DNA of 64,000 nucleotides from Acinetobacter tibetensis (GCF_023824315.1 NZ_CP098732.1:1178001-1242000); one strand, 5' to 3'; counted from the first letter of the stretch, positions 8,712 to 18,778 are shown. Notes: generated by a model not told the origin, from the letters alone. Program-made: numbers and translations.

Positions 8712-10438
8712 AAATCATGATTCTTAATTTCATTGGTTTGTTTTTGAATAAAATTTTTGATCAAATATTCTTGCTGATCATTCAGTAATTCAAAATCGAA
8801 CCGCATAAAACTTTGCGTAATTAAGTGTGCTTTTAGCAAATAGACTTTCAGTTCATCTTGTTCTAAGCGTAAATGAATCGTTTGTTTTTCTCTGAATAAG
8901 TGTGAACCAGGCAAAATAAGCGTGGTCGATACTTCATTCAACTCGGCAGTTTGAACCAATAAGGCAGGATAGTAGTTGCCCGTATTACGATCACTCTTCA
9001 CATAGACAGCACAAGGGAAAATATCTTGCGCTAGCATTTCGAGTCCGAGTTCAAGACTTTTCTCGGTCGACTGTTTAATCCAGCGGACAACACCACCACG
9101 CCATTCACTTTGTGCATTTTCCTGCACAAGAATAAATTCACCTGTTTTTAAATTTTTCGGGGTATTTCCAGACCATTTAATACGGTATCCATTGACACTA
9201 ATATCAAGGACTTCAGCCGGATAAATTTGTTTTGCTTCGCGATCTAAAGTTTTAATATTGCTCGTACTTAACAGATTATTGTCATTCATGGAGCTAAAAA
9301 TATTACTTTCAGATTGTAAACCGTAATGTGCATCTAGGTTCAGTGTCTCATTAAAGTTTTTGCCTTTCGACAAATAGAAATGAGCGACATTTAAACCGAA
9401 GCAGATATGCAACTGGGCAGAATATTCATAACGTTCATGGCGGCGTTCAGCAGTACTGGTAAGTAAACTATGAATATGGAAATGTAAAGCAGGGGTGAGG
9501 AAGATTTTCTCATTCCGAGAAAGATATTCACCGTGCTTACCTTGAGCTTCTGTTAGATGGTCTAATAAATTTTGAGTAGAGATATAAATTGTCGGATTAA
9601 AACTACTATTTTGATGCGCATTAAATACAGGCGGATGATCTAATGAAGTATCCACAATATAGCGCGATAAGGTCGTTTCTTTAGGTAAAACCTGAATTAA
9701 CTTTGCCCAATCATAACTGCATAAGAATAGCCCTTGAATTTCGGATGGTCGAATCTGATGCGGGTTTAAAATATCTAAAAGAATAATTTGTGCATAGATT
9801 TGACTAATCGTTTGTAGTTGGTGCTGTGTACCTTGCAATTGATTGATATTGGTTTGGCTAAAATTATGTTGAATTGCACTTTCCATTAACTGGTGGGTGA
9901 CTAACCATTGACCAGACAGTGGATTGGTATACAGAATTTGCTGTTGATATAGGAGTTGAGCAAGCTGCTGCAAACCATAATAGCTGGAGAGAATACGTGC
10001 AGTTTGTAAATTTTTCTTTTGACTAAAAGCAAAAAGGGAGAACTTTTGTTGATTTAGTTGTTGGTCACAGCGTTTCGCAATATCAATATATGTTTTTGCA
10101 AAACAACTGCGCAATAACATGGCCAATTCAATAATATGATCATTCCGATCTGTTGTTATTAAACCTTGATTAAAAAAATGTTTTTCTAAACTGGTTAATA
10201 CATTTTCAATGGTTGGATGAATAGCATGAATTAAATCAAAGCGGAGAGTTTCACTACATTGAAGTTCAGAAATTTCAAGTAGGGCATTAAATAGTGCACG
10301 AGAGGAATCACCTAATTGTAAAATAGATAAATTGGACACCCAATCCTGAATGTCCGTCACCGTGCTTTGGCAAAAACTCAATTCATCCAACTTTAATTCA
10401 GTCGGTGTTTGAAACATTTCTGCGGTGCTCATATTCAT
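8693..10438 (-). CDS. PilZ-like domain protein, partner of the FimX-like gene
   Basis: A 581-residue protein, mostly helical and without signal peptide or membrane helices. The C-terminal part (about residues 395-490) reads as a PilZ-like barrel: EVLDISVNGYRIKW contains the D-x-S-x-x-G pattern, and WRGGVVRWIKQ and LELGLEMLAQD follow as expected; the upstream RxxxR motif is not clear. PilZ domains bind cyclic di-GMP or act as adaptors. The overlap with the FimX-like gene suggests one pathway, plausibly type IV pilus control. The function of the N-terminal 390 residues is unknown. Confidence 0.55.
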   Translation of the reverse strand: MNMSTAEMFQTPTELKLDELSFCQSTVTDIQDWVSNLSILQLGDSSRALFNALLEISELQCSETLRFDLIHAIHPTIENVLTSLEKHFFNQGLITTDRNDHIIELAMLLRSCFAKTYIDIAKRCDQQLNQQKFSLFAFSQKKNLQTARILSSYYGLQQLAQLLYQQQILYTNPLSGQWLVTHQLMESAIQHNFSQTNINQLQGTQHQLQTISQIYAQIILLDILNPHQIRPSEIQGLFLCSYDWAKLIQVLPKETTLSRYIVDTSLDHPPVFNAHQNSSFNPTIYISTQNLLDHLTEAQGKHGEYLSRNEKIFLTPALHFHIHSLLTSTAERRHERYEYSAQLHICFGLNVAHFYLSKGKNFNETLNLDAHYGLQSESNIFSSMNDNNLLSTSNIKTLDREAKQIYPAEVLDISVNGYRIKWSGNTPKNLKTGEFILVQENAQSEWRGGVVRWIKQSTEKSLELGLEMLAQDIFPCAVYVKSDRNTGNYYPALLVQTAELNEVSTTLILPGSHLFREKQTIHLRLEQDELKVYLLKAHLITQSFMRFDFELLNDQQEYLIKNFIQKQTNEIKNHDLWEALK

Positions 10439-10452
10439 AATTGTTATTTAAC

Positions 10453-11469
10453 TCAGAAAGTTGAAACTCCAAAAAGCGGTGTTTTGTTTTTTTCGCCCGC
10501 AATTTCCCTGACAAGTTTAGGTACCAAATATCCTGGTAAGCTTGCTAAAACCTCTTTGTAAATTTCATCAATTTCATTTGAAGCCAAATCAAAGTGCTGT
10601 GCACCTTTTACCTTATCGAGAACATGCAGATAGTAAGGCATCACGCTAGCTTCAAATAGTCGATAACTTAAATCGACCAAAACTTGTGCAGAATTATTAA
10701 CCCCATTTAATAACACTGACTGATTTAAAACGGTGATTTGATTCTGAACCAATGTTGCAAGTTTGGCGCAGGTAAAATCATCTAATTCTGCTGCATGGTT
10801 TGAGTGTACCACCAGAATTATGCGTAGCCTACTGTTTTTTAATAAAGAAACAAGCTCTTCATCGACACGGTTGGGGATTACAATAGGAACCCGTGAATGA
10901 ATTCTCAAAAATTTAATTTGCGGAACAGATTCTAATCGTTCCAACCAGAGTTTTAATTTGCGATTCGATAAAGTAAGCGGGTCACCACCACTTAAAATGA
11001 CTTCATTCACCTCAGGTTGGCTTTCAATATAATTACGAATATTGATCCAATCTTCATTCTTCGGTAAATTTTCCTGATAAGGAAAATGACGTCGAAAACA
11101 ATAGCGGCAATGAACAGCACATGCACCTGTTAACGTGAGCAAAAAACGCGATTTATATTTATGTAATACGCCTGGTTGTTGATTGGCTTGTTCTTCACCC
11201 AATGGATCGGTAATAAATTCGGGATGATCATTTAATTCTAAATGATGAGGGAGTACTTGCAGTAAAAGCGGGTCTAGAGCATCGCCAATGATCATTTTTT
11301 CGACGAACGCACGTGGAACACGCAATTTGAACTGTTCAGAAGCCAAGATTGCCCCTGATAATAATTGGTCTGGTGATAACTGGAGCGTTTCAAGCAACTC
11401 TAAAGGGTCTGTTATTAAGTCACTCAGTTGAGATTGCCAGTTTTGCTCTTGATACAAATAGTTTATCAT
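10453..11469 (-). CDS. epmB: EF-P beta-lysylation enzyme, radical SAM (EpmB)
   Basis: It isomerises alpha-lysine to beta-lysine, which is then attached to elongation factor P. The 338-residue protein carries the radical-SAM cysteine motif CAVHCRYCFRRHFPYQE near residue 115 (CxxxCxxC, binding a 4Fe-4S cluster), then VILSGGDPLTLSN, and ends in a lysine-2,3-aminomutase-like region lacking the longer tail of classical KamA. It is divergent from efp, its functional partner, across about 90 bp. Confidence 0.92.
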   Translation of the reverse strand: MINYLYQEQNWQSQLSDLITDPLELLETLQLSPDQLLSGAILASEQFKLRVPRAFVEKMIIGDALDPLLLQVLPHHLELNDHPEFITDPLGEEQANQQPGVLHKYKSRFLLTLTGACAVHCRYCFRRHFPYQENLPKNEDWINIRNYIESQPEVNEVILSGGDPLTLSNRKLKLWLERLESVPQIKFLRIHSRVPIVIPNRVDEELVSLLKNSRLRIILVVHSNHAAELDDFTCAKLATLVQNQITVLNQSVLLNGVNNSAQVLVDLSYRLFEASVMPYYLHVLDKVKGAQHFDLASNEIDEIYKEVLASLPGYLVPKLVREIAGEKNKTPLFGVSTF

Positions 11470-11493
11470 GCCACGTGTTAAAAATAGTGCTAG

Positions 11494-11527
11494 TCTAGCA
11501 TTAATAGACTATTCTAGCATTAATAGA
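11494..11527. repeat. Tandem 15-bp direct repeat in the epmB-efp promoter region
   Basis: TCTAGCATTAATAGA occurs at 11494-11508 and again at 11513-11527, a 19-bp period, directly upstream of efp. It may be a duplicated promoter element or a regulator site. Confidence 0.5.
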
Positions 11528-11559
11528 TTTTAAGTTAGCAAGTTTGGAGTGTGCCAGTC

Positions 11560-12129
11560 ATGGCCAATTATTCTACAAATGATTTCAAGCAAGGCCTTAA
11601 GGTTATGCTTGACGGTAACCCATGTTCAATCATGGAAAACGAATACGTAAAACCTGGTAAGGGTCAAGCATTTAACCGTGTTAAATTACGTAACCTTAAA
11701 ACAGGTAAAGTATTAGAAAAAACATTCAAGTCTGGCGACTCGCTTGAAGGTGCGGACATTGTAGAAGTAGAAATGAACTACTTGTATAACGATGGTGAAT
11801 TGTGGAACTTTATGGATCCTGTAACTTTTGAGCAAATCGCGGCTGATAAAACAGCAATGGGCGATGCTGCAAAATGGTTAAAAGATGATTCTAACGAACT
11901 TTGCACAATCATGTTGTTCAATGGCGTACCGTTAAATGTAAATGCACCAAACTTTGTTGTATTAAAAATCGTTGAAACGGATCCAGGCGTTCGTGGCGAT
12001 ACTTCAGGCGGTGGTGGTAAACCAGCGAAATTGGAAACAGGTGCTGTAGTACGTGTTCCATTATTCGTACAGCAAGAAGAAAGTGTTCGTGTAGATACTC
12101 GTACGGGTGATTATTTAGAACGTGCATAA
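11560..12129 (+). CDS. efp: Elongation factor P
   Basis: A 189-residue translation factor that relieves ribosome stalling at polyproline stretches. The start [19 protein letters not shown] and the loop KPGKGQA match the family; Lys34 of that loop is the residue lysylated by EpmA with the help of EpmB. I chose the ATG at 11560 rather than the GTG at 11551, because GGAG at 11546-11549 is one base from the GTG but ten from the ATG, and all EF-Ps begin near MA. It is followed by a strong terminator and stands alone. Confidence 0.96.
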   Translation: MANYSTNDFKQGLKVMLDGNPCSIMENEYVKPGKGQAFNRVKLRNLKTGKVLEKTFKSGDSLEGADIVEVEMNYLYNDGELWNFMDPVTFEQIAADKTAMGDAAKWLKDDSNELCTIMLFNGVPLNVNAPNFVVLKIVETDPGVRGDTSGGGGKPAKLETGAVVRVPLFVQQEESVRVDTRTGDYLERA

Positions 12130-12153
12130 TGGTTTAAAAATAGACTATTATCG

Positions 12154-12182
12154 AAGGGATGATGAAAATCATCCCTTTTTTT
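12154..12182 (+). terminator. Terminator of efp
   Basis: GGGATGAT and ATCATCCC form a perfect stem with a GAAA loop, followed by T7. Confidence 0.9.
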
Positions 12183-12298
12183 ATGCCAAAGTCGTAGTGG
12201 CATACTAAAGTATAGGGAGTAAAGTCGACAAGGAATTCGGCAGAGATAACGCGAACAAGAAAACTAAACTGCTTAATAAATCTTTAATGAGGTCATGA

Positions 12299-14398
12299 AT
12301 GGATACGATTCAACGAAAATCTACGCTCCCCTCCAAACTTATCTGGGGTTTAGTCGCGATTATAGGCGCGGTATCTTTTGGAATATTGGCGGTTAGTCGC
12401 GGCGAGCATGTTAACGCAGTTTGGCTGGTTTTAGCTGCCATCTGTGTATACAGCATTGCTTATCGTTTTTATAGTTTATTTATTGCAACCAAAGTTTTTG
12501 AACTTAATCCAAGACGGTTAACTCCAGCACATCGTTTAAATGATGGTTTGGACTATGTACCGACCAATAAATATGTTCTTTTCGGCCACCATTTCGCGGC
12601 AATTGCGGGTGCAGGCCCGTTAGTTGGACCTATTTTGGCTGCTCAAATGGGATACTTGCCTGGTACTATTTGGTTGTTGGTGGGTGTTGTTCTTGCAGGA
12701 GCTGTTCAAGACTTCTTGGTCTTGTTTATTTCAACCCGTCGTGATGGACGATCACTGGGTGAAATGGCAAAGCAGGAGTTGGGCTCATTTGCTGGTATTG
12801 TGGTTATGCTTGGCGCGCTTGGCGTAATGATCATTATTTTGGCTGTATTGGCTTTGGTGGTGGTCAAAGCACTTGCACATAGTCCTTGGGGTGTATTTAC
12901 TATTGCTGCAACAATACCGATTGCGTTGTTCATGGGTATTTACATGCGTTACTTGCGCCCAGGCAAGATCGCAGAGGTTTCCATCATTGGTTTTGTATTG
13001 ATGATGGCGGCAATTGTTTATGGTGGTAATGTTGCTGCAGATCCATACTGGGGACCATTCTTTACGTTAACAGGCATACAGTTAACGTGGTGTTTGATTA
13101 TTTACGGTTTTGTCGCTTCTGTTTTACCTGTGTGGTTATTGTTAGCGCCGCGTGATTATTTATCTACCTTCTTAAAAATCGGGGTCATTGCAGGACTTGC
13201 AGTCGGGATCATGGTTGCAATGCCGATGTTGAAAATGCCTTCTGTAACGCATTTTGTCGATGGAACTGGTCCTGTATTTGCGGGTTCAATGTTTCCATTC
13301 CTTTTCATTACCATTGCTTGTGGTGCAATTTCAGGTTTCCATGCTTTAGTATCTTCAGGAACCACGCCTAAATTGATCGATAACGAAGTAAATATTCGTG
13401 TGATTGGTTATGGTGGCATGTTAATGGAATCATTTGTTGCCATTATGGCAATGATTTGTGCGACTGTGCTAGAACCTGGGGTGTATTTTGCAATTAATGC
13501 ACCTGCTGCTGTGCTTGGGACGACTGTAGAATCCGCAGCAGAGGCAGTACGAAATTTAGGCTTTGTGGTAACCCCTGAAACCTTAAGTTTGCTTGCAAAA
13601 GAAGTGGGCGAAACGACGATTCTTTCGCGTACGGGCGGTGCACCGACTTTTGCGATTGGTATGGCACACATCATTACGGAAATTTTTAATAACCGTTCGA
13701 TGATGGCATTCTGGTATCACTTTGCGATTCTATTTGAAGCATTGTTCATCTTAACTGCGGTTGATGCGGGTACACGTGCATGTCGTTTCATGGTGCAAGA
13801 TACTGTAGGTATTGTGGTTCCTGCACTTAAAAACACACACAATTTTTTTGGAAACATGGTCGGTACAGCAGTTGCTGTTGCAGGATGGGGTTTCTTTGTT
13901 TATCAAGGCGTTGTTGATCCGCTCGGTGGTATTAATAGTTTATGGCCACTCTTCGGTATTGGTAACCAGATGTTGGCGGCTATGGCGTTGATATTGGGTA
14001 CTGTCATTCTGTTTAAAATGAAGAAAGAGAAATATGTTTGGGTCACCATCATCCCGACGGTTTTCTTAATCATTACCTGTATGACAGCAGGTTGGCAAAA
14101 AATCTTCCATGAAAATCCAAAAATTGGTTTCTTGGCGCAAGCAGATAGATTCTCGGCTGCTATTGCGAAGGGTGAGATTTTAAAACCAGCGAAAACATTT
14201 GAAGAAATGCAAACGATTGTATTGTCGAATCAAATCAATGCTGCGCTTTGCGCGTTCTTTATGATTGTGGCGGTGGTGATGATCTTTGCTGCGATTGGTG
14301 TAATTCGTCGTGCCTTGGCAAGCCCAGTGCCAACAGTCAATGAAGCACCAGCTGTGTATGCAGATCCTGAAGAAGTGACGATTTCTAAGTCACATTAA
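12299..14398 (+). CDS. cstA: Carbon starvation protein A, peptide/pyruvate transporter
   Basis: A 699-residue inner-membrane protein with many helices. The motif GHHFAAIAGAGPLVGPILAAQ near residue 97 and the repeated conserved loops (GAISGFHALVSSGTTPK; AVDAGTRACRFMVQD) are diagnostic for CstA/BtsT. Enterobacterial CstA is about 701 residues. Family members import pyruvate or peptides and are induced on starvation. The small YbdD/YjiX gene follows, as in other bacteria, where the pair acts together. Confidence 0.93.
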   Translation: MDTIQRKSTLPSKLIWGLVAIIGAVSFGILAVSRGEHVNAVWLVLAAICVYSIAYRFYSLFIATKVFELNPRRLTPAHRLNDGLDYVPTNKYVLFGHHFAAIAGAGPLVGPILAAQMGYLPGTIWLLVGVVLAGAVQDFLVLFISTRRDGRSLGEMAKQELGSFAGIVVMLGALGVMIIILAVLALVVVKALAHSPWGVFTIAATIPIALFMGIYMRYLRPGKIAEVSIIGFVLMMAAIVYGGNVAADPYWGPFFTLTGIQLTWCLIIYGFVASVLPVWLLLAPRDYLSTFLKIGVIAGLAVGIMVAMPMLKMPSVTHFVDGTGPVFAGSMFPFLFITIACGAISGFHALVSSGTTPKLIDNEVNIRVIGYGGMLMESFVAIMAMICATVLEPGVYFAINAPAAVLGTTVESAAEAVRNLGFVVTPETLSLLAKEVGETTILSRTGGAPTFAIGMAHIITEIFNNRSMMAFWYHFAILFEALFILTAVDAGTRACRFMVQDTVGIVVPALKNTHNFFGNMVGTAVAVAGWGFFVYQGVVDPLGGINSLWPLFGIGNQMLAAMALILGTVILFKMKKEKYVWVTIIPTVFLIITCMTAGWQKIFHENPKIGFLAQADRFSAAIAKGEILKPAKTFEEMQTIVLSNQINAALCAFFMIVAVVMIFAAIGVIRRALASPVPTVNEAPAVYADPEEVTISKSH

Positions 14399-14435
14399 TG
14401 TTTTGCGATATGACTTTGCAAGTAAATAAGGTGGG

Positions 14436-14747
14436 ATGAGTAAGATGAATCTTAGATTTGCCAAAGGCGGTAAAACGGTGATTTATAAAATCATCAAGAT
14501 GACCATCATGTCGCAAAAAGGCTTAATTTTTTCGCCAAAAAATTGGTCAAGAATTGCAACATTGTGGCAGGGTTTACAGCAAAGCTTTCGGTTGATGGTT
14601 GGTGTTCCAGATTATGAAAATTATGTGGAGCATATGAAAAAGCACCATCCTGATTTAACTCCAATGGATGCGAAAACCTTTTATCGTCATTGTATAGATT
14701 CACGTTATCCAACGGCTGGTGGCAATTTAAAGAAATGTCCGTGTTGA
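14436..14747 (+). CDS. YbdD/YjiX family small protein
   Basis: The C-terminal part (LWQGLQQSFRLMVGVPDYENY, then VEHMKKHHPDLTPM and the CPC end) is the conserved YbdD/YjiX family, an accessory of CstA-type transporters. Family members are about 65 residues; this reading frame has about 35 extra N-terminal residues, so internal starts at 14445 or 14508 are possible. AAGGTGGG directly before 14436 supports the longer form. It probably shares the cstA transcript, which ends at the hairpin at 14787. Confidence 0.8.
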   Translation: MSKMNLRFAKGGKTVIYKIIKMTIMSQKGLIFSPKNWSRIATLWQGLQQSFRLMVGVPDYENYVEHMKKHHPDLTPMDAKTFYRHCIDSRYPTAGGNLKKCPC

Positions 14748-14786
14748 TGGATATATAGAAAGTCACTGATTCCTTTGGAAAAAGTT

Positions 14787-14820
14787 AAAAACGGTGTATG
14801 TTAATCATGCACCGTTTTTA
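14787..14820 (+). terminator. Terminator of cstA-ybdD
   Basis: A 14-bp stem: AAAAACGGTGTATG at 14787-14800 pairs with CATGCACCGTTTTT at 14806-14819, one G-U pair included, loop TTAAT. It covers an ATG (14798) that would otherwise be a longer start for the next gene. Confidence 0.85.
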
Positions 14821-14833
14821 TTGGGGAACATTT

Positions 14834-15793
14834 GTGATTTGGGCAAAACAGAAAGAAGAGCAACACTTAGCAGAAGACACACGAAAAATAGATGCCAAAA
14901 TTCAAGCCTATGCCAGTAAAGTTCAGACTTTTTTGACTCAAATTAACCAGATTATTTTAGATAAAGAACAACAAACCAAGTTGGCGTTGAGCTGCTTGTT
15001 GGCAGGCGGACATGTACTTTTTGAAGATTTACCCGGTTTAGGAAAAACCACGCTTTCAAGTGCTTTGGCACATATTGCAGGTCTGCAATTTCAACGTATT
15101 CAGTTTACCAATGATATGTTGGCGAGTGACGTGATTGGCGTCAATATGTTTAATCAAAAAGAGCATATGTTTGAGTTTAAACAAGGTCCAATTTTTACCC
15201 AAATTCTTTTGGCTGATGAAATCAATCGTTGTAGCCCAAAAACGCAAAGTGCTTTACTCGAGGCGATGGAAGAGGGTGCGGTTACTGTCGATGGGATTCG
15301 TTATACCTTACCGCAACCATTTTGGGTGATTGCGACACAAAACCCGTTATTCCAGAGTGGAACATATGCCTTACCTGAATCTCAGCTAGATCGCTTCTTA
15401 ATGCGGCTGTCTCTGGGTTATCCTTCGCGCTCAGCAGAAAAATTATTATTACAGCAAGATTCAAGACAAGTTTTAATTTCAACTTTGGCACAAGTCTTTC
15501 AGCAAGATGAGATATTGCAATTACAACATTTGGTGCAGCAGGTTTATGTGGGCGATGTTGTCATGGATTATCTTCTAGATTTGGCACAAGAAAGCCGTAA
15601 AGGGCGCCACGGTTTATCAACACGCGGGCTATTGGCATTAAAAAAAGCAGCACAGGCACACGCTTTAATTGAACAGCGTAGTTTCGTCACTGCGGATGAT
15701 GTTCAAGCCATTTTTGTTGCGGTTACGGCACATCGAATAGGTCTCAGTGAAATTGAAACTGCACAGCTTATGCGACAGATTCCGATCAGTTAA
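14834..15793 (+). CDS. MoxR family AAA+ ATPase
   Basis: A 319-residue MoxR ATPase: Walker A is EDLPGLGKTTLS, Walker B LLADEINR, followed by CSPKTQSALLEAMEEGAVTV and the sensor ATQNP. MoxR proteins act as chaperones for metal insertion or complex assembly and usually precede DUF58 and transglutaminase genes, as here. I chose the GTG at 14834, with GGGGAA at 14823-14828 as ribosome site, because the earlier ATG at 14798 lies inside the terminator stem of the previous operon. The stop overlaps the next start (TAATG). Confidence 0.88.
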   Translation: MIWAKQKEEQHLAEDTRKIDAKIQAYASKVQTFLTQINQIILDKEQQTKLALSCLLAGGHVLFEDLPGLGKTTLSSALAHIAGLQFQRIQFTNDMLASDVIGVNMFNQKEHMFEFKQGPIFTQILLADEINRCSPKTQSALLEAMEEGAVTVDGIRYTLPQPFWVIATQNPLFQSGTYALPESQLDRFLMRLSLGYPSRSAEKLLLQQDSRQVLISTLAQVFQQDEILQLQHLVQQVYVGDVVMDYLLDLAQESRKGRHGLSTRGLLALKKAAQAHALIEQRSFVTADDVQAIFVAVTAHRIGLSEIETAQLMRQIPIS

Positions 15794-16719
15794 TGGCAAG
15801 GAAATTTAAGTTGATTCAGTCATTGTGGTCGAAATGGACAAAAAAAAGATTTAGTTTTGAGCAACAGAAAACATTGACGCAAAAAGATGTGTTGGTTTTT
15901 ATATATCAGCAAGGTTACTTATATCTGGTGTTGATTTTAATTACCTTTATTGCGGGGGTGAATTATGCCAATAACTTAATTCTTGGTTTTTGTTTTCTGA
16001 TTAGTGCCATTTTATGTATTAGTTTTTACCTGACCTTTAAGCAGTTGCATGGTTTACAGATTGAAGTTTCCTATACGGAACTGGGGCAAGTGGGGCAGCC
16101 TTTAAGCTTAGAGCTCTACTTTAAACAGTCTCAACTTCAAGCACGTTATTTATGGATTAGTGTCGATACGCAGATACATCGGATCATGTTTGCAGATCTT
16201 CGATATCGCTATGTAGTTGAACTCAAACCAAATAAACGTGGAGCATTTGAATATCCTACAATCAAGCTTTTTTCAGTCTATCCTTTCGGACTTGTTCGGG
16301 CATGGACTTATATGTATTTAAAAGGGCAATCTTGGATTGCACCACATGCTCAATATTCAGTAACGCAACAGCAGTATTCGCGACAAGCACAGGAATTAGA
16401 TTTGGACGAATTTCGAGAGTTACGTGATTTTCGACAAGGTGATTCTATTCAAACTGTTTCTTGGAAGCAGGTGGCACGGGGACAAGGGCTTTATGTGAAA
16501 GTTTTTGAGCAACATGATGATTTACATAGCATAGATATTGATTATCTACATATGCCGAGTACAGATCATGAGGAAAAGTTGAGTCTGATGATGGGCTTAG
16601 TTGAGCAATGTGAGCAGCAGCAATACGCTTATCGTTTGCTTTTACCACATGCTGAACTGGTCAAAGGGCTTGGGGAGCAACAAATGCTACAAGCGAAACG
16701 GCTGCTGGCACAGGCTTAA
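15793..16719 (+). CDS. DUF58 domain protein of the MoxR operon
   Basis: A 308-residue protein with two adjacent membrane helices near residues 38-85 (YLYLVLILITFIAG, LILGFCFLISAILCI), then a cytoplasmic or periplasmic beta-rich region and the DUF58 signature LRDFRQGDSIQTVSWKQVAR near residue 215. DUF58 proteins are the regular partner of MoxR ATPases. The start overlaps the moxR stop by one base, so translation is coupled. The exact biochemical role is unknown. Confidence 0.85.
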   Translation: MARKFKLIQSLWSKWTKKRFSFEQQKTLTQKDVLVFIYQQGYLYLVLILITFIAGVNYANNLILGFCFLISAILCISFYLTFKQLHGLQIEVSYTELGQVGQPLSLELYFKQSQLQARYLWISVDTQIHRIMFADLRYRYVVELKPNKRGAFEYPTIKLFSVYPFGLVRAWTYMYLKGQSWIAPHAQYSVTQQQYSRQAQELDLDEFRELRDFRQGDSIQTVSWKQVARGQGLYVKVFEQHDDLHSIDIDYLHMPSTDHEEKLSLMMGLVEQCEQQQYAYRLLLPHAELVKGLGEQQMLQAKRLLAQA

Positions 16720-16722
16720 ATA

Positions 16723-18750
16723 ATGAAAAAGACACTCAACTCTTCGGTCAAATTAACCATTTTATTAAGCTTAAGTTTAATTTTGATAGCGCAAGCTGCA
16801 TATTTGCCAATGACGCTGTCGGTACTTCTACTAACGGCAATTACAACGCTATATATTCATTTTAGACAAACCGAATTACACGCTTTTTCAAAATTGTGGA
16901 CAGCTTTGGGTGTACTCGCAGCACTTATGGGCATTTATTTTAGCTATGGCACTTTTATTGGTGTTGAGGCTGGAGTTGCTATATTAACCACGTTTCTTTT
17001 TGCAAAAGCCTTAGAAATTAAAAATACGCGTGATGTCATTATTATTTTTAATTTTGCTTTATTCGTGGCTGCGAGTTCATTTTTATTTAGCCAGTCCATC
17101 TGGATGGCAAGTATTGTACTTGCCTGTTTAGTTAGTTGTTTTATGGGATTATATCGGCTTCAAACCGCAGGTTTTCAGCATCAAGATAGCACAACAAGTG
17201 GGTTTAAGCAGGATTTAAAACATGTTGCAAAATTCATAGGGCTCGCGCTACCTTTTTTTGTGTTGTTGTTCTTATTTTTTCCACGCTTACCGCCGTTATG
17301 GCATATCCCAATTCCTGAAAATAAAGCCGTTACAGGCATGAGTGATCGCATGTCACCAGGAGATATTGCAGAATTATCTCAATCCAGTGCTTTAGCGTTC
17401 CGTATTTTGGGTGATATGTCGAAGCTACCCCCACGTTCAGAACTGTATTGGCGAGCGATGGTACTCGATCACTATGATGGTCAAACGTGGACCAGTAGCC
17501 CATTTAATCAGCAAAATTATAACTCTGGAAATCAGACACGATTGGTTCAGCACACGCAGTTTACATATCGATATTTAGCAGCGGATCCGCAGAGCAGTTG
17601 GGTAATGGGGCTGGATCAATCTATCCCGAATAATCCTCAATATTTCTTAAAAAATGATGGCAGTATCGTGCCAAATCGCGCTGTACAGTTGAATGAACCG
17701 ATAGATTTACAGTGGTTGGGAAAAAATACTCTTACTGATTTTGTTAAAGAGGATCCAACCACTAGAAAAAGTACCACTAAATACCCGGCGGATTTGGATC
17801 TTCGCGCACAAAAATTAGCACAACAATTATTTGAACAAGCAGGTCGTGATCCAGAACGATATATCCATCATGTTATTGACTGGTATAAGCACCAACATTT
17901 TGCATACACCCTACAGTCAGGATTACTGGGACAGAACCGTATTGATGATTTTTTATTTCAATCGAAGCAAGGTTTCTGTGAACATTATGCATCGAGTTTT
18001 GCTTTATTGATGCGATATGTGGGGCTACCAGCGCGTATTGTTGTGGGTTACCAAGGGGGAGAATTAGCACCCGATGGCAAAAGCTGGGAGTTAAGGCAGC
18101 TCGATGCTCATGCGTGGACAGAAGTGAAGTTGCATGGTAAATGGATGAGGATTGATCCGACCGCGATTATTGCACCACAGCGCATAGATACGGGGATGCA
18201 AAACTATATGGACACTGAACAAAATGTTTGGGGAGCAGAAAGATCTAATGTAAGTTATCAGCAGTATGCTTTACTTAAAAAAATGCGCATTTGGAGTGAT
18301 TATGCAAGCTATCAATGGCAAAGTAAGGTAGTTGGCTATAATGCTGAATCACAACAAAGCTGGTTAACTCGTTTAGGTATTCGTTCAACCTATGCAATGG
18401 TTATGGTATTGATCTTAAGTGTTTTATCTCTTTTAGCAGGGTATTTTCTCTTTATCTTTTATTTAAAATGGAGAAATACCTCTGAAATTGATCGTTTACT
18501 TTGGCAGTTTTCTAAAAAATTACAGCATGATTTACGTAAGCAAGAGTCTGAAACAATTACTGTTTGGATGCAACGTCTTAGTGATGAGATAGAAATGGAT
18601 GATATCCAGATCTTTGAAAATATCGCTCAGTTACACCGAAAGATTATGTATGCACCGAAGCATAGTGAGCAAGAGATGGAACAATTTGCTGAAATGCTTA
18701 AAACTTGCACGTTTGTGTTGAAAAATAAAAGAAAGATCTTGTCTAAGTGA
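16723..18750 (+). CDS. tgpA: TgpA-like membrane transglutaminase
   Basis: A 675-residue protein: about five to six N-terminal helices (DUF3488), a large periplasmic transglutaminase-like domain, one helix near residue 555 and a C-terminal cytoplasmic tail (DUF4129-like). The catalytic triad is visible: Cys near residue 419 in KQGFCEHYASSFALLMRY, His in LRQLDAHAWTEVKL and Asp in MRIDPTAI. TgpA of Pseudomonas is needed for viability or envelope function. It completes the three-gene moxR operon. Confidence 0.88.
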   Translation: MKKTLNSSVKLTILLSLSLILIAQAAYLPMTLSVLLLTAITTLYIHFRQTELHAFSKLWTALGVLAALMGIYFSYGTFIGVEAGVAILTTFLFAKALEIKNTRDVIIIFNFALFVAASSFLFSQSIWMASIVLACLVSCFMGLYRLQTAGFQHQDSTTSGFKQDLKHVAKFIGLALPFFVLLFLFFPRLPPLWHIPIPENKAVTGMSDRMSPGDIAELSQSSALAFRILGDMSKLPPRSELYWRAMVLDHYDGQTWTSSPFNQQNYNSGNQTRLVQHTQFTYRYLAADPQSSWVMGLDQSIPNNPQYFLKNDGSIVPNRAVQLNEPIDLQWLGKNTLTDFVKEDPTTRKSTTKYPADLDLRAQKLAQQLFEQAGRDPERYIHHVIDWYKHQHFAYTLQSGLLGQNRIDDFLFQSKQGFCEHYASSFALLMRYVGLPARIVVGYQGGELAPDGKSWELRQLDAHAWTEVKLHGKWMRIDPTAIIAPQRIDTGMQNYMDTEQNVWGAERSNVSYQQYALLKKMRIWSDYASYQWQSKVVGYNAESQQSWLTRLGIRSTYAMVMVLILSVLSLLAGYFLFIFYLKWRNTSEIDRLLWQFSKKLQHDLRKQESETITVWMQRLSDEIEMDDIQIFENIAQLHRKIMYAPKHSEQEMEQFAEMLKTCTFVLKNKRKILSK

Positions 18751-18778
18751 AAAAAACTGAATATTATGCGTGACATAT

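Noticed and set aside
14798..14833. ATG at 14798 as moxR start
   Set aside because: It lies inside a 14-bp terminator stem of the upstream operon and lacks a ribosome site; the GTG at 14834 has GGGGAA at good distance.
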